Part shown: one piece after another, positions 1 through 9,652 of the stretch
Layout of the letters: the number at the start of each line of letters is the position of its first letter
Numbering within the stretch: position 1 is the first letter of the stretch
Assembly (NCBI RefSeq): GCF_016746085.1
Contig: NZ_JAERTZ010000023.1
Span: forward strand, 1-64,000
Length of the DNA: 64,000 nt
Origin: Zobellella iuensis
Lineage (GTDB): Bacteria; Pseudomonadota; Gammaproteobacteria; Enterobacterales; Aeromonadaceae
Reading direction: 5' to 3'
Notes under the pieces: generated by a model
Databases searched by the model: none
What the model was told of the DNA's origin: nothing
What the model saw: only the letters and a program-made list of their open reading frames with translations
Translations under genes and position numbers: made by a program

Positions 1-287
1 CCTACGGAGACCCCCTACACCGGGCCAACCGTAGGGTCCATTTCAATGGACCAATCCGCCAACGGCGCCATGGTTCGGTCGAATAAATTCGACCCTACGG
101 AAACCCCCTACACCGGGCCAACCGTAGGGTCCACTTTAGTGGACCAATCCGCCAACGGCGCCGTGGTTCGGTCGAATAAATTCGACCCTACGGAAACCCC
201 CTACACCGGGCCAACCGTAGGGTCCACTTTAGTGGACCAATCCGCCAACGGCGCCATGGTTCGGTCGAATAAATTCGACCCTGCGGG
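1..287. repeat. 93-bp tandem repeat carrying alternating 18-bp palindromes (cluster A)
   Basis: Three tandem copies of a 93-bp unit start near 1, 94 and 187. Each unit holds two perfect or near-perfect 18-bp palindromes in opposite orientation: one of the GTAG-GGTC type (35-52, 128-145, 221-238) and one GGTCGAATAAATTCGACC followed by CTAC (77-94, 170-187, 263-280). The first-type arms change between copies (CATT/AATG in copy 1, CACT/AGTG in copies 2 and 3), but both arms change together, so pairing is kept. Because 93 is divisible by 3, an open frame runs through the array (46-315), but it is repeat read-through with no sign of being a gene. The arrangement resembles the alternating REP/BIME elements of enterobacteria. 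It may extend to the left of the window. Confidence 0.9.
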
Positions 288-337
288 CCCCACCCCGGCA
301 GCGTGTTTACCCTGAACAATCAAAAATTCGAGAAAAA

Positions 338-2062
338 ATGCCCATGTCACTAAAAAAACTGGCTGTTCACACCGGCCTGTTCGCCCTGCTCACCCTGGCC
401 ACCCAGGCCCAGGCCCAGCTGATTGGCGCCGGTGCCGGCGAACTGCCGGCCGAGCAGCAAAGCCGCTTTAACGCCCCGTCCGAGGCCGACCAGGCCAGCA
501 CCAACCAAAGCACCAACTGGCAAAGCGGCCGCTACGGCCCGCCCCAGGCCAAACCCGGCCAGGCCCTGCCCGCCCAGGCCATTCCCAGCTTTGGCGCCCA
601 CCTGTTTACCGGCGGCTTTCGCGGCATAAGGGCGGACGGGCTCAACCCGGATTACGTGATCACCCCCGGTGACCAGGTCACCCTGCGGGTGTGGGGCGCG
701 GTAGACATAGACCGGGTGCTGCCGGTGGATGCCCAGGGCAATATCTTTATTCCCGGCGTGGGCCCCATCAAGGTGCAGGGCATTCGCCACGGCGAGCTGG
801 ACGGCCGGGTACGCGCCGCCGTTAACTCCATCTATTCCAACAACGTACAGGTATACACCAACCTGCAGGGCGTGCAGCCGGTCTCCGTGTTCGTTACCGG
901 CTATGTACAAAATCCCGGCCGCTTTGCCGGCACCCCCAACGACTCGCTGCTGTATTTTCTGGACCAGGCCGGCGGCATAGACGACGCCGTGGGCAGCTAC
1001 CGCAAGGTGCGGGTGGTACGCAACGGCAGCACCATCGCCAGCGCCGACCTGTACGACTTTTTAATTAACGGCAACCTGCCCCGCCCGCAATTCCGGGACG
1101 GCGACACCCTGGTGGTGGAAGAGCGCGGCCCCACCGTAACCGTGGAAGGCGACGTGGCCCGCCCCTACCGCTACGAACTGACCCCGGGCGCCATGAGCGG
1201 CCAGGATCTGCTGCAACTGGCCCGGTTGCAATCCAACGTTACCCATGTGCTGCTGCGCGGCGCCCGCAGCCAGGGCCCCGTTTCCAGCTACCTGGACCTG
1301 GCCGACTTTTACCAGCAACCGCTGCAAAGCGGCGATCAGGTGCTGTTCAGCAGCGACCTGCGCGACGACACCATAGTGGTGACGCTTGAAGGCAGCTACT
1401 ACGGCCCCTCCCGCTTCGCCCTGCCGCGCGACACCCGGCTGCACGAACTGCTGGACGCCGTGGCCGTGCCGGCGGACATGACCGACGTAACCAGCATCTC
1501 GCTCAAGCGGCAAAGCGTGGCCGAGCGGCAACGGCAGGCGCTGGAAGAAAGCCTGAACCGGCTGGAAACCACCTACCTGGGCGCCTCTTCCGCCACCAAC
1601 GAAGAAGCCCAGATCCGGGTGCGCGAAGCCGAGCTTATCAGCCAGTTCATCGAACGCGCGCGCCAGGTGGAGCCCAACGGCCGCCTGGTGCTGGCCAACA
1701 ACGGCCAAATCAGCAACATCCGCCTGCAAGACGGCGACGTGATCACCATTCCGGAAAAATCCGATGCGCTCTTGATCAGCGGCGAAGTGCTGGTGCCCCA
1801 GTCGGTGGTGTTTGCTCCCGGCCGCAGCGCCCAGGACTATATAACAGGCGCCGGCGGCTTTACCGACCGGGCCGATAAAAAACGCATACTGGTGGTGCGC
1901 CAAAACGGCGAAGTGCGCGAAGCGGCAGACGTAACCCTGAGCCCGGGCGACGAAATTCTGGTGCTGCCGGCCGCACCCACCAAAAACCTGCAGCTGGCCA
2001 GCACCCTCACCCAAATCCTTTACCATATAGCCATTGCCGCCAAAGTGGCGATAGACCTGTAA
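338..2062 (+). CDS. kpsD: KpsD-like capsule polysaccharide export protein (outer membrane/periplasm)
   Basis: This is the polysaccharide export protein of an ABC-dependent capsule system, expected to form the periplasmic/outer-membrane exit channel. Its 574 residues match the long KpsD type rather than short Wza. A signal peptide is visible at residues 1-27 (Lys-Lys, then a hydrophobic stretch, ending at AQA|Q). The polysaccharide export core follows at about residues 105-200 (DYVITPGDQVTLRVWG, then the VTGYVQNPG region). Several SLBB-like repeats follow, for example FVTGYVQNPGRF, VEGDVARPYRYELTPG and ISGEVLVPQSVVFAPG. A second ATG two codons downstream (344) is an equally good start because it leads straight into the signal peptide; no strong ribosome binding site separates them. 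It overlaps kpsM by one base, which indicates translational coupling in a kpsDMT unit. Confidence 0.92.
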   Translation: MPMSLKKLAVHTGLFALLTLATQAQAQLIGAGAGELPAEQQSRFNAPSEADQASTNQSTNWQSGRYGPPQAKPGQALPAQAIPSFGAHLFTGGFRGIRADGLNPDYVITPGDQVTLRVWGAVDIDRVLPVDAQGNIFIPGVGPIKVQGIRHGELDGRVRAAVNSIYSNNVQVYTNLQGVQPVSVFVTGYVQNPGRFAGTPNDSLLYFLDQAGGIDDAVGSYRKVRVVRNGSTIASADLYDFLINGNLPRPQFRDGDTLVVEERGPTVTVEGDVARPYRYELTPGAMSGQDLLQLARLQSNVTHVLLRGARSQGPVSSYLDLADFYQQPLQSGDQVLFSSDLRDDTIVVTLEGSYYGPSRFALPRDTRLHELLDAVAVPADMTDVTSISLKRQSVAERQRQALEESLNRLETTYLGASSATNEEAQIRVREAELISQFIERARQVEPNGRLVLANNGQISNIRLQDGDVITIPEKSDALLISGEVLVPQSVVFAPGRSAQDYITGAGGFTDRADKKRILVVRQNGEVREAADVTLSPGDEILVLPAAPTKNLQLASTLTQILYHIAIAAKVAIDL

Positions 2063-2859
2063 TGAGCGCAACCCAACCCCGCACCAACTGGCAGGTAACC
2101 CGCAGCGTATGGTTTGCCATGTTTATGCGGGAGGCTGTGTCCCGCACCATGAAAGATCGTATGGGCTGGTTCTGGATGATCTTCGAGCCGGTGGCAATGG
2201 TTACTATCGTAATCCTTGTACGTACCCAAATACGGGGAACAAACCGGTTAATTATTGGTGCCGACTTTATCCCCTGGATGATAGTGGGCATGATGGGTTT
2301 TTTTTTGGTGCGGGAAGGGCTAAACCGCAGCCAAGGCGCCATTGACGCCAGCCGGGCCCTGTTTGCCTATCGTCAGGTACAACCGGTAGACACTGTGCTG
2401 GTGCGCGGCTTTGTAGACGGCATGCTCCGCACCTTTGTATTTATGCTGTTTATTGTGGGGGGCCTGGGCCTGGGGTTGAAGATTTTCCCCGATAACGGCA
2501 TTTACGCCTTGTTCGGTTGGATTACCGTATGGGCCCTGGGCCTGGGCTTGGGACTGGTGATATCGGTAACGGGCACCCTGGTGCCTGAAATTAACCGCAT
2601 CATCAGAATGCTGAGCCTGCCACTGATGATCCTCTCCGGGGTGCTGATCCCCATCAATACCCTGCCCCATGCCGCGCTTGAGCTGTTAATGCTCAACCCC
2701 ATAGTGCATGCCCTGGAGCTGCTGCGCCTGGGCTTTTTTGAAAACTACCGGGTAGTGGCCGGCACCAGCGCCGTTTATTTATGGCTTTGGATCCTGGCGC
2801 TGAACGCCCTAGGGCTGCTGATGCACTTGCGTTACCGAGACCAGTTGAAAGCAAAATGA
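2062..2859 (+). CDS. kpsM: KpsM-like ABC-2 capsule transporter permease
   Basis: This is the membrane subunit of the capsule polysaccharide ABC exporter, moving lipid-linked polymer across the inner membrane with KpsT. The 265 residues fit the ABC-2 permease family. The N-terminal cytosolic helix (WFAMFMREAVSRTMKDRMGW) is typical of KpsM, CtrC and BexB. About six hydrophobic segments follow, including IVGMMGFFLV, LFGWITVWALGLGLGLVIS and the PLMILSGVLIPINTLP stretch near residue 190 that is conserved in capsule and O-antigen exporters. The start codon overlaps the kpsD stop by one base and the stop overlaps the kpsT start by four bases (ATGA). Confidence 0.95.
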   Translation: MSATQPRTNWQVTRSVWFAMFMREAVSRTMKDRMGWFWMIFEPVAMVTIVILVRTQIRGTNRLIIGADFIPWMIVGMMGFFLVREGLNRSQGAIDASRALFAYRQVQPVDTVLVRGFVDGMLRTFVFMLFIVGGLGLGLKIFPDNGIYALFGWITVWALGLGLGLVISVTGTLVPEINRIIRMLSLPLMILSGVLIPINTLPHAALELLMLNPIVHALELLRLGFFENYRVVAGTSAVYLWLWILALNALGLLMHLRYRDQLKAK

Positions 2860-3530
2860 TCCATATTCAAAACCTTTACAAGCGCTACAACAACCGCGAT
2901 GGCCGCGAAAGCCCCTGGGTGCTGACCGACATCAATCTTACCATTCCCAAGGGGGTAAGCGTGGGGCTGATTGGCCAGAACGGCGCCGGCAAATCCACCA
3001 TGCTGCGGCTGATAGCGGGCATGGACAACCCCGAACGCGGCAAAATAGAACGCTTTTGCCGGGTATCCTGGCCTATCGGCCTTTCCGGCGGTTTTCAAAG
3101 CAGCATGACAGGGCGGCAAAACGTAAAGTTTGTAGCCCGGGTGCATGGCGGCGGCCTTAACGTGCAGCGCATTATCGACTATGTAGAAGACTTTGCCGAA
3201 CTGGGCAGCGCCTTCGACCGGCCGCTAAAAACCTATTCCTCCGGCATGCGTGCCCGGCTGAATTTTGGCTTGTCTCTGGCCTTTGACTTTGATGTATACC
3301 TTTCGGACGAGGCCACGGCGGTAGGCGACCGCAACTTCAAGGCCAAGGCCAGCAAAGCCTTTAAAGACAAGGTAGGCCAATCCAGCCTGATTATGGTTTC
3401 GCATGGAGAGGGTATATTAAAAGAGCTATGCCAAGCCGGCATTTACCTTAAAAAAGGCCACGCTACCTGGTATGACGACATCAACGACGCCATTGCCGCC
3501 TACCACCAGGATGCCGGCACCCGCGCGTAA
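2856..3530 (+). CDS. kpsT: KpsT-like ABC capsule transporter ATPase
   Basis: This is the ATP-hydrolysing subunit of the capsule exporter and the partner of KpsM. I chose the ATG at 2856, which overlaps the kpsM stop in an ATGA, giving 224 residues, close to the usual KpsT length. A longer frame open from 2781 would add 25 residues coded inside kpsM and is not needed. Visible motifs are Walker A (GQNGAGKSTMLRLIAG, near residue 45), the signature-like TYSSGMRARLNFGLS, Walker B (FDVYLSDEATAVGD) and the switch histidine in MVSHGEG. The DEATAVGD form of Walker B is characteristic of polysaccharide exporters. A block of short palindromic repeats follows directly and separates this gene from kpsE. 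Confidence 0.95.
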   Translation: MIHIQNLYKRYNNRDGRESPWVLTDINLTIPKGVSVGLIGQNGAGKSTMLRLIAGMDNPERGKIERFCRVSWPIGLSGGFQSSMTGRQNVKFVARVHGGGLNVQRIIDYVEDFAELGSAFDRPLKTYSSGMRARLNFGLSLAFDFDVYLSDEATAVGDRNFKAKASKAFKDKVGQSSLIMVSHGEGILKELCQAGIYLKKGHATWYDDINDAIAAYHQDAGTRA

Positions 3531-3850
3531 CCCAAACCACAACACCGATGCCGAAGCGCCTCGTAGGGTCGAATTTATTCGACCAAACCACAACACCTAT
3601 GCCGAAACACCTCGTAGGGTCGAATTTATTCGACCAAACCACAACACCGATGCCGGAACACCTCGTAGGGTCGAATTTATTCGACCACACCACAACACCA
3701 ATGCCGAAACACCTCGTAGGGTCGAATTTACTCGACCAAACCACAACACCGATGCCGAAACACCTCGTAGGGTCGAATTTATTCGACCAAACCACAACAC
3801 TGATGCCGAAACACCTCGTAGGGTCGAATTTATTCGACCAAAAATGACTC
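3531..3850. repeat. 51-bp tandem repeat, six copies, each with one 18-bp palindrome (cluster B)
   Basis: Six copies of a 51-bp unit fill the whole gap between kpsT and kpsE. The palindrome GGTCGAATTTATTCGACC lies at 3567, 3618, 3669, 3720, 3771 and 3822, always in the same orientation and preceded by CGTAG. The copy at 3720 carries one arm mismatch (TTACTCG). The spacer is a conserved CA-rich stretch with occasional substitutions. As 51 is divisible by 3, open frames run through it on both strands, but their peptides simply repeat and have no other support. Such an array inside a transport operon could shape transcript stability or partial termination between kpsT and kpsE. Confidence 0.92.
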
Positions 3851-3872
3851 TTTCATACTTGGCAATTAAACA

Positions 3873-4955
3873 ATGAACCGCTTTATCAAACAACACCCCC
3901 ACTGGGCACTGGCACTAGCAGCCATTATCGCCGTTGCCTTTTACTGGTTTGCCTGGGCCGAAGACCGCTATGTTTCCCGCGCTACCGTGGTGCTGGAAAG
4001 CCCGCAAATCGCCCCGGCCGAATTCAACTTTTCCAGCCTGCTCAAAAGTGGCGGCGGCAATGGTGATCTACTGCTGCTGCGCGAACACCTGCTTTCGGTG
4101 GATATGCTGAAAAAAGTGCAGCAGGAGCTGCCCTTTCGCCAGCACTACAGCGAGAACGGCGACCTTTTCGCCCGGATGTGGGATGCCGACGCCCCTATAG
4201 AAGAAGTGCACAAATACTTTAAAAAACGGATAAAGGTAGAGCTGGACGAATACGCCGGTGTACTCAATATAGAGGTACAGGCCTTTACCCCGGACTTTGC
4301 CCATGTAATGGCGCAACTGTTGCTGCAAAGCGGCGAGGCCCATATGAACAACATGGGCCAGCGCCTGGCGGAAGAGCAGGTGCGCTTTTTGGAACGCCAG
4401 CTGGAGCGGCTGGAGCACAGGCTGGACGACGCCCGCGCCGACCTGCTGACCTACCAGAATGAGCACGGCTTGATCTCCCCCCTGCAAACAGTAGAAAGCC
4501 TTAACCAGGTAGTGGGCACGCTGGAAGGCGAACTGGCCCGCATGCAGGCCAGGCTGAGCGCCGCCCAAAGCTACCAGAGCACCCGCTCCGCCGAAATGGT
4601 GCAAATAAAAAACGAAATCAATGCCCTGCAAACCCAGATAGAGCGCGAGCGCAACCGCCTGGCGCAAGAAACCGGCAATGCCCTTAACCGCATTTCCGCC
4701 GACTATCAAACCCTGGAGCTTAAGGCCCAGTTTGCCCAGCAAACCTACTCCAGTGCCCTGGCCGCGCTGGAAAACACCCGCATAGAGGCCGCCCGCAAAC
4801 TCAAGCAGGTAAGCGTGCTGCAAAGCCCGTTGCAACCCGAATATGCCACTCAACCCGAGCGGCTATACAACACCAGTGTATTTGCCATTATTGCGCTGTT
4901 TATCGCCTTTATAATCAATATGCTGCTGCTAATAATAAAAGATCACAGAGACTAA
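3873..4955 (+). CDS. kpsE: KpsE-like inner-membrane capsule export protein
   Basis: This is the polysaccharide co-polymerase/adaptor family member that links the inner-membrane ABC transporter to the periplasmic KpsD channel. The 360 residues are close to the usual KpsE length. There is one N-terminal membrane helix (residues 13-28, [17 protein letters not shown]) and one C-terminal helix (about 335-355, [20 protein letters not shown]), with a long periplasmic region between them. Residues 170-310 are rich in heptad patterns and should form an extended coiled coil. It lies downstream of the 51-bp repeat array, so it may be transcribed with kpsDMT only in part. The family is usually accompanied by kpsC and kpsS, which are not in this window. 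Confidence 0.9.
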   Translation: MNRFIKQHPHWALALAAIIAVAFYWFAWAEDRYVSRATVVLESPQIAPAEFNFSSLLKSGGGNGDLLLLREHLLSVDMLKKVQQELPFRQHYSENGDLFARMWDADAPIEEVHKYFKKRIKVELDEYAGVLNIEVQAFTPDFAHVMAQLLLQSGEAHMNNMGQRLAEEQVRFLERQLERLEHRLDDARADLLTYQNEHGLISPLQTVESLNQVVGTLEGELARMQARLSAAQSYQSTRSAEMVQIKNEINALQTQIERERNRLAQETGNALNRISADYQTLELKAQFAQQTYSSALAALENTRIEAARKLKQVSVLQSPLQPEYATQPERLYNTSVFAIIALFIAFIINMLLLIIKDHRD

Positions 4956-4968
4956 GCAGGGAAAAAAC

Positions 4969-5883
4969 ATGAAAGCCATAATCCCCGTTGCCGGCTTGGG
5001 CACACGCATGCTGCCCGCCACCAAGGCCATCCCCAAAGAAATGCTGCCGATTGTAGATAAACCACTTATCCAGTATGTGGTTAACGAAGCAGTAGCCGCC
5101 GGTATCAAAGAGATTGTACTGGTCACCCACTCCAGTAAAAACGCCATAGAAAACCATTTTGATACCAGCTTTGAGCTAGAGGCCACCCTGGAAAAGCGGG
5201 TAAAACGACAGTTGCTGGCCGAGATACAATCCATTTGCCCTAGTGACGTAACCATTATGCATGTGCGCCAAGGCGTGGCCAAAGGATTGGGTCATGCCAT
5301 TCTTTGTGCTCGCCCGCTAGTGGGTGATAACCCCTGTGTGGTAATGCTGCCCGATGTACTGATTGATGAAGCCGCCAGTGATAGCACCAGGGACAACCTG
5401 GCACAAATGCTGGCTCGCTTTAATGAAAAGCAGGTCAGTCAGATCATGGTTGAACCGGTAGATCTTGAGCAGGTGCACCAATACGGCATTGCCGACTGCA
5501 TGGGCCACCAAGTGGGAACAGGCCACAGCAAGCCAATAACGGCCATAGTAGAAAAACCCAAACGAGAAGAAGCCCCTTCCAACCTCGCGGTGGTTGGCCG
5601 CTATGTACTAAGCCGGGCCATTTGGCCGCTGCTGGAAAAAATACCGCCCGGCGCCGGCGATGAAATTCAGCTTACCGATGCCATTGCCGCACTGATGCAG
5701 CAAGAGCAAGTAGAAGCATACCGCATGGTAGGAAAAAGCCATGATTGCGGCAGCAAACTGGGCTATATGCAGGCTAATGTAGAATACGCTTTGCGCCACC
5801 CCGAACTGGCCCAAGACTTTGCTCGCTATCTGGCCAACCTTGATAATCTGAACGAAAACAACATCAAATTATCCGGTAGTTAG
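4969..5883 (+). CDS. galU: UTP-glucose-1-phosphate uridylyltransferase
   Basis: It makes UDP-glucose from UTP and glucose-1-phosphate in the cytosol and feeds the UDP-glucose dehydrogenase coded at 30047. The 304 residues match GalU. The nucleotide-binding motif [20 protein letters not shown] is at residues 8-27, and the conserved [12 protein letters not shown] and [20 protein letters not shown] segments are clear. It starts 13 bp after kpsE, preceded by a good ribosome binding site (AGCAGGGA), so it is probably co-transcribed. A second housekeeping galU elsewhere in the genome is likely, because capsule loci often carry their own copy. Confidence 0.95.
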   Translation: MKAIIPVAGLGTRMLPATKAIPKEMLPIVDKPLIQYVVNEAVAAGIKEIVLVTHSSKNAIENHFDTSFELEATLEKRVKRQLLAEIQSICPSDVTIMHVRQGVAKGLGHAILCARPLVGDNPCVVMLPDVLIDEAASDSTRDNLAQMLARFNEKQVSQIMVEPVDLEQVHQYGIADCMGHQVGTGHSKPITAIVEKPKREEAPSNLAVVGRYVLSRAIWPLLEKIPPGAGDEIQLTDAIAALMQQEQVEAYRMVGKSHDCGSKLGYMQANVEYALRHPELAQDFARYLANLDNLNENNIKLSGS

Positions 5884-5939
5884 TACTGCCAGACTAAATG
5901 GCTATTTCTAGTAAAGATTGACGCATCCCAACGGGTCTC

Positions 5940-5967
5940 TTGACTTAGCCGCTGCTATAACTATGCA
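5940..5967 (+). promoter_or_regulatory. Possible sigma-70 promoter upstream of the 6024 gene
   Basis: TTGACT at 5940-5945 is followed after 16 bp by TATGCA at 5962-5967, in the 140-bp gap after galU. The gap is more AT-rich than the flanking genes and has no coding signal. The -10 match is only moderate, so this is a weak call. Confidence 0.25.
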
Positions 5968-6023
5968 TTAGCCCGGCACCAATCATATATGTATGCCAAC
6001 ACCACGGGCAAAAAGGAAATGGA

Positions 6024-8018
6024 ATGACCAGCAATAACGTGCACACCCTGGTACACATAGGTGCCGGCAGCCAGTTGCCGGATTACCAGCATCTGCAACC
6101 ACAACGGCTAATACTGATAGAGCCGCTGCCCGCTCAAGCCGAAGAATTGTGCCGGCTTGCCGCCGATATGGCCAATACCGAGGTATGGGAGCTGGCAGTT
6201 AGCTGCGAGGGCAATAACCAAGGCTCCCGCTTTACCGAATATAACCTTGTCGACTACAGCAGCCTGCATCCGGCAGAAGGTTTGGCCACCCTTTATCCCG
6301 GTATCAAAGCGATACGCGAGCATCAGGTGGCCACCCTTACTCCCGCTTCTCTTATGGAGCAAGTACAATTGCCCGATAATGAGCAGCACTGGTTGGTGGT
6401 GGAAGCCAATGGTGAAGAAACAGCTATTATCCAAGCATTATTGCAGCAGCAGCAACTTCAACAATTCAGCCGGGTTCAGATCAGCCTGCCCACCCACCAG
6501 TTGTATCAAGGAGCCTATAACCCCGAACAACTGGCAAGTGAACTGCGCTCCCAAAGCTTTGAGCTGGTGCAAAACAACACCGACGATCCCGACATATCGG
6601 TGCTGGTTTGGCAGCTAAACCCATTAAAAATAAAGATAGATAACCTTAACCAGTGCATTACTGAGCTGGAGCAAAAACTGGCCGAAAGCCAAACTACCTG
6701 TAGCGCACAACAATCCAGACTGGCCGAGCAAGACAACCTGGCCAAGAAGCAGCAAGAAAAACTAGCCCAGGCCCAGCAACAGAACAAAAATCTGGAAGAG
6801 CAAGTCAACAGTCTTACCAGCACCCATACAGAGTGCACAACCAAGATTGCCCAGCAGGAACAACAACTGGCCGAAAGCCAAGCCTCCAACACCAAGCTAA
6901 AGAAACAACTGGCCGATGCCCTGGCGCAACAGGAACTACAAGCAAAACAGCGTCAGCAATACCAGCAAGAGTTGGCAGCAGTTCAAGAACAGCTAAACAC
7001 CAGCCAAGAAGACTTGGCAAAATACAAAAACTACTTTGCCAACAGAAAACAGCAACACGAGGCCGCGGAAAAGCGCATTGAAGAGTTAAATCAAAGCCTG
7101 GCAGAAAACACAGCTCAGTTGGCCACAGTGCGCGAGCAGTTGCAAAACCAGCAGCACAGCGCCAGCAAGTTCAATCAACTGGAGCAAAAAATGGAGCAAT
7201 TGTTTGCCAACCAGGCCGAGCAAATGCTTCAAAACACCAATGCTCTGGGACAGCACGTAACCAAAATGCAGACCAACAGCAACCGCCAGTGGCAGGCCAC
7301 CCTGGCGGTACAACATAGCCTGCACCATGGCGAGCTGCCTCTGCAATACGGTGATGCCAGCATCAGCCCAGAGCTTGCACAACAACTGGTCAGCCTGGTG
7401 CAGCGCAACAACTATGATCTGATCATCGAGTTTGGCAGCGGGACATCCACACTTTTGCTGGCTCAGGCCCTGTTAAGCCGGACCCGGTTATGGCAACAAA
7501 ACACCCGGGCCATTGCCCATAAAAACAAGGGTAGCAACCAGGAACTGCCCAGCGAACAAGACCTGCCCAAGCGCATCATCAGCTTTGAGCACAACAAGCA
7601 GTACTACCGGCAAACCCAGCAAGACATTCAACAGCAGGGCCTGAGCGAAGTAGTGGATTTGGTGCTCTCCCCCTTGGTTGACTACCCGGACCCGGCACAG
7701 CCTTCACTGTTTTATGACTGCAGAACCAGGCTGGAGCAACTGGCCACAATATTCAGTGGCCAGGAAAAACACATACTGGTGCTGGTAGACGGCCCCTCAG
7801 CCAGCCACGAGCAGGTGAGCCGTTACCCTGCCCTGCCGCTACTGCTGAACCATTTGGCGGCTCACCGGCTGGATGTGATACTGGACGACTATCACCGCCC
7901 AGATGAACAAAACAGTGCAGAGCAATGGCGCCAGCAGCTGACCCAACGCAGCCTTGACTTTAGCGAGCGCGAATGGGCCGGGGATAAAAGTGCCCTGTTT
8001 ATTTCAATCAACGCATAA
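6024..8018 (+). CDS. Protein with two methyltransferase-like domains joined by a coiled coil
   Basis: The 664 residues fall into three parts. Residues 1-200 look like an FkbM-type methyltransferase fold (VHIGAGSQLPDY, then LILIEPLP and WELAVS). Residues 205-405 are a long Gln/Glu/Lys-rich coiled coil. Residues 415-664 look like a second class I methyltransferase-like Rossmann domain (LIIEFGSGTSTLLLAQALL near residue 465, later HILVLVDGPSA). A role modifying or scaffolding capsule polymer, as with chain-terminating methyltransferases that carry coiled-coil rulers, is an inference. The pairing of a catalytic domain with a long coiled coil recurs in the 31603 gene, which suggests a shared length-control or assembly role. 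The exact substrate is unknown. Confidence 0.6.
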   Translation: MTSNNVHTLVHIGAGSQLPDYQHLQPQRLILIEPLPAQAEELCRLAADMANTEVWELAVSCEGNNQGSRFTEYNLVDYSSLHPAEGLATLYPGIKAIREHQVATLTPASLMEQVQLPDNEQHWLVVEANGEETAIIQALLQQQQLQQFSRVQISLPTHQLYQGAYNPEQLASELRSQSFELVQNNTDDPDISVLVWQLNPLKIKIDNLNQCITELEQKLAESQTTCSAQQSRLAEQDNLAKKQQEKLAQAQQQNKNLEEQVNSLTSTHTECTTKIAQQEQQLAESQASNTKLKKQLADALAQQELQAKQRQQYQQELAAVQEQLNTSQEDLAKYKNYFANRKQQHEAAEKRIEELNQSLAENTAQLATVREQLQNQQHSASKFNQLEQKMEQLFANQAEQMLQNTNALGQHVTKMQTNSNRQWQATLAVQHSLHHGELPLQYGDASISPELAQQLVSLVQRNNYDLIIEFGSGTSTLLLAQALLSRTRLWQQNTRAIAHKNKGSNQELPSEQDLPKRIISFEHNKQYYRQTQQDIQQQGLSEVVDLVLSPLVDYPDPAQPSLFYDCRTRLEQLATIFSGQEKHILVLVDGPSASHEQVSRYPALPLLLNHLAAHRLDVILDDYHRPDEQNSAEQWRQQLTQRSLDFSEREWAGDKSALFISINA

Positions 8019-8038
8019 CCCGTTTAAACCAACTCATT

Positions 8039-8347
8039 ATGAAAAATCAATCCACGAAGAACCAATCTACCTGGGTGGCACAAGCGGCACAACACTACCG
8101 CCAGGGCGACTTTGAACAAGCCTTGCACTGTTACCAGCAGGCAGCCGATAAATATGGCCAGCATCTATTTAAAGCCAATTTGCAACTGTGCCAGCAAAAA
8201 TTGGATGGCCGTAATACATCAGCATCCATACCTATGTTGCCAAACAGTGAAAACAATATCGCACTGCAGCTAAAACATACCCAGCAACTGCTTGAACACT
8301 ATTACAACCGTACCCAAGAGCTGGAGTACCAGCTACTGGATCGCTAA
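8039..8347 (+). CDS. Small TPR-like protein of unknown function
   Basis: This 102-residue protein contains one clear tetratricopeptide-like helix pair at about residues 10-45 (WVAQAAQHYRQGDFEQALHCYQQAADKY) and ends in a short helix rich in Gln, Leu and Glu. It has no signal peptide or membrane segment. It sits 20 bp after the double-methyltransferase gene and 16 bp before wecB, in the same direction, so it belongs to the same operon. Similar short TPR modules occur at the N-terminus of large glycosyltransferases, such as the one at 21931. It may therefore be a partner or a broken-off module; no function can be assigned. Confidence 0.6.
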   Translation: MKNQSTKNQSTWVAQAAQHYRQGDFEQALHCYQQAADKYGQHLFKANLQLCQQKLDGRNTSASIPMLPNSENNIALQLKHTQQLLEHYYNRTQELEYQLLDR

Positions 8348-8363
8348 CCGCACAGGATAAAAT

Positions 8364-9476
8364 ATGAAAGTTTTAACCGTTTTTGGCACCCGCCCCGAGG
8401 CCATAAAAATGGCACCTCTGGCCCTGCAGCTGGCCGCGGATGAACGCTTTGACGCCAAAGTGTGTGTTACCGCCCAACACCGGGAAATGCTGGACCAGGT
8501 GCTGGAGCTATTTGAACTCAAGCCCGAATTCGACCTTAACCTGATGAAACCCGGGCAGGATTTGACCGACGTTACCGCCGGCATTCTGCAAGGCATGAAA
8601 GGGGTATTCAGCGAATTCCGGCCCGACATTGTGCTGGTGCACGGCGACACCGCCACCACCTTTGCCACCACCCTGGCCGCCTATTACCAGCAAATTCCGG
8701 TAGGCCATGTAGAAGCAGGCCTGCGCACCGGCAACATCTACTCCCCCTGGCCGGAAGAAGCCAACCGCAAGCTGACCGGCGCCATTGCCGCCAAGCACTT
8801 TGCCCCCACCCAAACCTCCCGGCAAAACCTGCTGCGCGAAGGGGTGGATGACACCGCCATTTTTGTAACCGGCAATACCGTGATAGATGCCCTGCTCGAT
8901 GTGGTGAGAAAGCTGGACACCAACCAGCCCCTGGCCACCGAGCTGGCCGCCCGCTTCGATTTTTTGGATGCCAGCAAAAAAATCATCCTGGTTACCGGGC
9001 ACCGCAGAGAAAGCTTTGGCGGCGGTTTTGAACGCATTTGCCAGGCCCTGGCCAACACCGCCAAGCAACACCCGGACGTGCAGATAGTTTACCCGGTGCA
9101 CCTTAACCCCAATGTGCGCGAGCCGGTAAACCGTTTGCTTTCCGAGGTGAACAATATTCACCTGATAGAGCCGCTGGACTACCTGCCCTTTGTATACCTG
9201 ATGAACCGCGCTCATATCATCCTTACCGACTCGGGCGGCATACAGGAAGAGGCGCCCTCGCTGGGCAAACCCGTGCTGGTGATGCGCGACACCACAGAGC
9301 GCCCCGAAGCGGTGGAAGCCGGCACCGTAAAACTGGTGGGCACCCAGATAGAGGCGATCACCCAGGCGCTGCATACCCTGCTGACCGACAAAGCCGCCTA
9401 CCAGGCCATGAGCTTTGCCCACAACCCCTACGGCGACGGCAAAGCCTGCCAGCGCATAATGGACGCACTGCTCTAA
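8364..9476 (+). CDS. wecB: UDP-N-acetylglucosamine 2-epimerase
   Basis: It converts UDP-GlcNAc to UDP-ManNAc in the cytosol, the step before the dehydrogenase coded next. The 370 residues match the non-hydrolysing epimerase family. Motifs seen are [16 protein letters not shown] at residues 7-22, [37 protein letters not shown] near residue 212 and [17 protein letters not shown] near residue 305. A ribosome binding site (CAGGA) precedes the ATG. It is separated from wecC by about 175 bp holding three palindromes, but the two genes form an obvious functional pair. Confidence 0.95.
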   Translation: MKVLTVFGTRPEAIKMAPLALQLAADERFDAKVCVTAQHREMLDQVLELFELKPEFDLNLMKPGQDLTDVTAGILQGMKGVFSEFRPDIVLVHGDTATTFATTLAAYYQQIPVGHVEAGLRTGNIYSPWPEEANRKLTGAIAAKHFAPTQTSRQNLLREGVDDTAIFVTGNTVIDALLDVVRKLDTNQPLATELAARFDFLDASKKIILVTGHRRESFGGGFERICQALANTAKQHPDVQIVYPVHLNPNVREPVNRLLSEVNNIHLIEPLDYLPFVYLMNRAHIILTDSGGIQEEAPSLGKPVLVMRDTTERPEAVEAGTVKLVGTQIEAITQALHTLLTDKAAYQAMSFAHNPYGDGKACQRIMDALL

Positions 9477-9503
9477 AAACAAAACGCCAAAGGTCCGTTG
9501 TAG

Positions 9504-9610
9504 GGTCGACTTCCGTCGACCAAAACAACCTCGCAGGGGCTGCTGTAGGGTCGACTTCAGTCGACCAAAACAACCACACAGGTCCACCGTAGGGTCCACT
9601 TCAGTCGACC
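9504..9610. repeat. Three 18-bp palindromes between wecB and wecC (cluster C)
   Basis: Copies lie at 9504-9521 (GGTCGACTTCCGTCGACC), 9549-9566 (GGTCGACTTCAGTCGACC) and 9593-9610 (GGTCCACTTCAGTCGACC, one arm mismatch). They are spaced 45 and 44 bp apart, all in the same orientation, and each is preceded by GTAG. The arms use GACT/AGTC, unlike the GAAT/ATTC arms in cluster B, yet the GTAG-GGTC...GACC frame is unchanged. The surrounding 176 bp hold no gene. Confidence 0.9.
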
Positions 9611-9652
9611 AAAAACAACTTTCATTAAAAATAAAAACTTCAGGACAACCAC

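Noticed and set aside
46-315. 89-codon frame in the left repeat
   Set aside because: It only reads through the 93-bp repeats, which stay in frame because 93 is divisible by 3; no other coding signal.
2781-2855. N-terminal extension of kpsT
   Set aside because: It lies inside kpsM and is not part of the ATPase; the ATGA overlap at 2856 is the usual start.
3472-3902. Several overlapping frames on both strands, and a CRISPR-like appearance, in the 51-bp array
   Set aside because: The spacers are themselves conserved copies, there are no cas genes, and the frames are periodic artefacts of a 51-bp unit.
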